A stretch of DNA of 64,000 nt. Origin: Micropterix aruncella. Taxonomy: Eukaryota > Arthropoda > Insecta > Lepidoptera > Micropterigidae. The position numbers and the translations under genes were made by a program. Location: assembly GCA_944548615.1 (NCBI GenBank), contig CALYMY010000072.1, positions 79,501-143,500 on the forward strand, read 5' to 3'. Positions 61,027 to 64,000 of this stretch are shown here, in pieces (the first letter of the stretch is position 1; each line of letters starts with the position of its first letter). The notes under the pieces were generated by a model. That model had not been told where the DNA came from. It ran no database searches and saw only the letters and a list, made by a program, of their open reading frames with translations.

Positions 61027-61255
61027 CTAACCTAACCTAATCTAACCTATATCTCCTATCATAACTAGCTTAATATACACTTATAAATATGCTTTTCCAC
61101 TAAATTAATATGCCTACTTACTAATCTAACCTAACCTATACTAATTATCCTGGTATACTTACTTTGTTTACAATTACAATAACAAATGATTACACTAATA
61201 AAATGATTCATACCAGATATCTATACTTATGCCCTAACCTAACCTAACTTATCTT
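61027..61255. repeat. CCTAA-like clusters in the LINE 3' region
   Basis: CCTAACCTAACCTAATCTAACCTA at 61028, with shorter runs near 61128 and 61232, resembles the arthropod telomere repeat (TTAGG/CCTAA). Confidence 0.6.
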
Positions 61256-61428
61256 AATTAGCTTGGTTTACCATAATTATTCTACTTGATGTTAATGCTA
61301 ATTTAGTCTAATAGAATTTTTACTTGTTACAGTTATGCTACTGCTTTTACATATTTATGCTAATTTACACTAATATAGTTTTTAATTTCTCTATTATAGT
61401 ATTTATATGACATAATATTTAAATTATT

Positions 61429-62866
61429 TCAATTAGCTCGCCTGGGTAAGTCATTATTTAGGTTGCTTAGTAGTATAAGTTTCAATGTTTTCTTTAGTAA
61501 GTATTTGCTGATTGAGTTGTCTAATTTTATAGAAAAGTGATTGAATAATTTTGGAACAATGAATTCAAGAGTTCTATCGCCGTAATAATTGTTTTGCTTG
61601 TTATATTTCAAATACCCCTTTTCACGTAGCCGAGTTCTGTGTACATGATCGGCAGGTATTCGTAACGAACCGTTTTCGTTGTTGTCAAGCAGAATTTTAT
61701 ACCATACGAAGAAACTTATAGGCAAGACATCAATTGAGGAGTAGAGTTCTGTGTAATTATTTTGCTTAATTTGTATTGAGCCTTTTGGTGCCATTTGTTT
61801 CAGTATTCGAATTTGAATATTTTCCACTTTCCTAACGTACGTGGGAAATGTAAGTCCCCATACCTGAATGCCATATCCTAGTATAGAATTTACAAGTGAA
61901 AAGTATATGATTTTCATAATATTATGAGGTACTACGGATTTCAGGTGAAAGAATAGTTTTAAAAAATACCTGAGTTTTCCACACAGTAGAAGTATGTGAC
62001 TTTCCCAATTAAAGTTTTTGTCAAGTATTATACCCAGGTATTTATGTGTACTCACAACCTCTAGACTATTGCAGGAGCAGTTTAGATGTGATACGTTATC
62101 GTGAATGCACGTATACGAGTGTGCTTTAATAGCTATCTCGCCCCTTTTTTTATAGGGAGAGGTGACGTACAATACCTTTGTCTTCGTATGGTTGATAACG
62201 AGGCCGTTGTCATGGGACCAGCGCAACAGTTGTAGGAATTGTTGGTTCATGATTGTGTTTGCAGTATTTACGTCATCGTGCTCAACCACTATCGCTGTGT
62301 CATCAGCAAATTGGTACACTTTTGATTTAAAAAATATATTCGATATAGTGTTGCAATATATCAAATAAAACATAGGTCCCAATACGGAGCCCTGTGGTGT
62401 ACCCTCTGTTATCCTAACACTTTTACCAATCGAGTCCCCTATTTTTACCGCCATTTCTCTATCACTTAGGTAACTGCGCAGTAACTCTTTGTATCTGCCT
62501 CTTATACCTACATCGTCAAGGGTCCTTATGAGTCGATCATGATTAATTGTGTCGAAAGCCTTGCTAAAATCCACAAGGACAATTATGACGTGTTTTTTGT
62601 CATTCAGGCACTTATTTACGTGGTTTGTAAAATTAGATAGGAGTTGATCGGTATTCTTATTTTTTTGGAACCCGTATTGGCTTTCATTGATAATATTATT
62701 AGTCGTTAGGTATGTCTGCACCTTGCCTGCGATATATTTTTCAAAGATTTTGTTAATACTTGACAAAATGCTGATGGGTCTATAATTGTTGTAATCCTTG
62801 TGATTACCGCCTTTATATACAGGTCTTATTAAAGCTATCTTTAAAAAATTTGGATATAATCCTGTA
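61429..62866 (-). CDS. LINE reverse transcriptase (partial, open frame)
   Basis: The frame is open from the truncation point to the stop at 61429: about 478 residues, 445 of them after the first Met at 62766. It begins LIRPVYKGGNHKDYNNYRPIS, then IINESQYGFQKNKNT, VDFSKAFDTINHDRL (catalytic Asp), TPQGSVLGPMFYLIY and YQFADDTAIV (the FADD catalytic pair), then KTKVLY, STHKYLGIILD and a long C-terminal region with YGIQVWGL. All core polymerase motifs are intact. It looks like a Jockey/CR1-group non-LTR reverse transcriptase. The N-terminal endonuclease is absent, so it cannot be autonomous. Confidence 0.9.
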
Positions 62867-64000
62867 AAGCCGTTTTAAAAAATATTTGTTAAGCCCGTGT
62901 TATTACCTCATTAATGAGTTCCTCTGGGAAAGCTCCCATTGGTAGTTAGTTGCAACAAGAATCTTTTATGATTGCAGGCAATTTTAATGTATATTGAACA
63001 CTTGATGTTACAACACTATATCAACGACAGTCCAAATGTATAATACTTACACACACGCTATGTTATCTATCATAAACTCACATATTAATGTCCAATGACT
63101 AGAAGTATTATCCCTGGTATACGTTATCCTTATTTACAACACTGAGTTTGGATGTAAAAAAGGGTAATTCTTTTAATATCTTCCTAAGCCGTTTTAAAAA
63201 ATATTTGTTAAGCCCGTGTTATTACCTCATTAATGAGTTCCTCTGGGAAAGCTCCCATTGGTAGTTAGTTGCAACAAGAATCTTTTATGATTGCAGGCAA
63301 TTTTAATGTATATTGGACACTTGATGTTACAACACTATATCAACGACAGTCCAAATGTATAATACTTACACACACGCTATGTTATCTATCATAAACTCAC
63401 ATATTAATGTCCAATGACTAGAAGTATTATCCCTGGTATACGTTATCCTTATTTACAACACTGAGTTCGGATGTAAAAAAGGGTAATTCTTTTAATATCT
63501 TCCTAAGCCGTTTTAAAAAATATTTGTTAAGCCCGTGTTATTACCTCATTAATGAGTTCCTCTGGGAAAGCTCCCATTGGTAGTTAGTTGCAACAAGAAT
63601 CTTTTATGATTGCAGGCAATTTTAATGTATATTGGACACTTGATGTTACAACACTATATCAACGACAGTCCAAATGTATAATACTTACACACACGCTATG
63701 TTATCTATCATAAACTCACATATTAATGTCCAATGACTAGAAGTATTATCCCTGGTATACGTTATCCTTATTTACAACACTGAGTTCGGATGTAAAAAAG
63801 GGTAATTCTTTTAATATCTTCCTAAGCCGTTTTAAAAAATATTTGTTAAGCCCGTGTTATTACCTCATTAATGAGTTCCTCTGGGAAAGCTCCCATTGGT
63901 AGTTAGTTGCAACAAGAATCTTTTATGATTGCAGGCAATTTTAATGTATATTGGACACTTGATGTTACAACACTATATCAACGACAGTCCAAATGTATAA
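62867..64000 (+). repeat. 319-bp satellite, right part to window end
   Basis: Unit starts are at 63082, 63401 and 63720 (exact 319-bp spacing), and the array runs off the window. Units here are almost identical to those at 44.4-45.1 kb; TTGAACACTT versus TTGGACACTT is one of the few variants. Confidence 0.97.

Larger units (their letters stand above)
60834..62866 (-). mobile_element. 5'-truncated LINE inserted in satellite
   Basis: On the minus strand the element ends in an A-run (T-run 60832-60843) and is truncated at about 62866, where the satellite resumes with AAGCCGTTTTAA. Compared with intact units only CCT is missing at the target and no duplication is seen. It carries the reverse transcriptase and a 0.6-kb 3' region, but no ORF1 or endonuclease. 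Confidence 0.9.

Overview
The window is repeat-saturated eukaryotic DNA, most likely from a lepidopteran (moth or butterfly). Short TC...CTAG Helitron-like elements, CR1/Jockey/RTE-type LINE 3' ends, DNA transposons and long AT-rich spacers support this. No intact host gene was recognised. The only host-like coding sequence is a broken clip-type serine protease at about 37.4-38.2 kb. The absence of host genes, the nested insertions and the satellite suggest heterochromatin (W chromosome or pericentromere); that placement is inference.

Layout. 0-5.4 kb: degenerate repeats, a LINE 3' end split by a 182-bp fold-back element with 12-bp flanking repeats, and two short Helitron-like copies. 5.42-7.91 kb: a structurally complete DNA transposon with 37-bp terminal inverted repeats, an AATT duplication and a two-exon RNase-H-fold transposase-like gene. 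8.2-8.6 kb: a 470-bp TA tract. 9.28-9.54 kb: a piggyBac-like MITE. 12.6-14.4 kb: a decayed Helitron with Rep and helicase relics around a minisatellite. 15-33 kb: LINE tails on both strands, several dispersed repeat families and a tRNA-derived SINE head. 33.3-35.9 kb: a large fold-back element with internal ~115-bp repeats, itself hit by two insertions. 36-44 kb: reverse-transcriptase relics, the protease pseudogene, a 1.65-kb Helitron-like element, and a LINE 3' half carrying a 158-bp MITE.

44.4-64.0 kb is one nested complex. A satellite with a 319-bp period (44.39-45.07 kb, then 60.74 kb to the window end) is interrupted within a single repeat unit by a piggyBac-like transposon (45073-60735). 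That element encodes an apparently intact 754-aa transposase in three exons. Inside it, upstream of the transposase gene, lies a 9.55-kb LTR retrotransposon (45949-55500) with 1,882-bp LTRs, inserted in a TA/CA microsatellite. The same satellite unit is broken a second time by a 5'-truncated LINE (60834-62866) that keeps a long open reverse-transcriptase frame. The order of events can be read directly: satellite first, then piggyBac and the LINE, then the LTR element inside piggyBac.

Two elements look as if they could still be, or recently were, active: the 2.5-kb transposon at 5.4 kb and the piggyBac at 55.9-58.3 kb. All family names come from recognised motifs and termini; no database search was possible.
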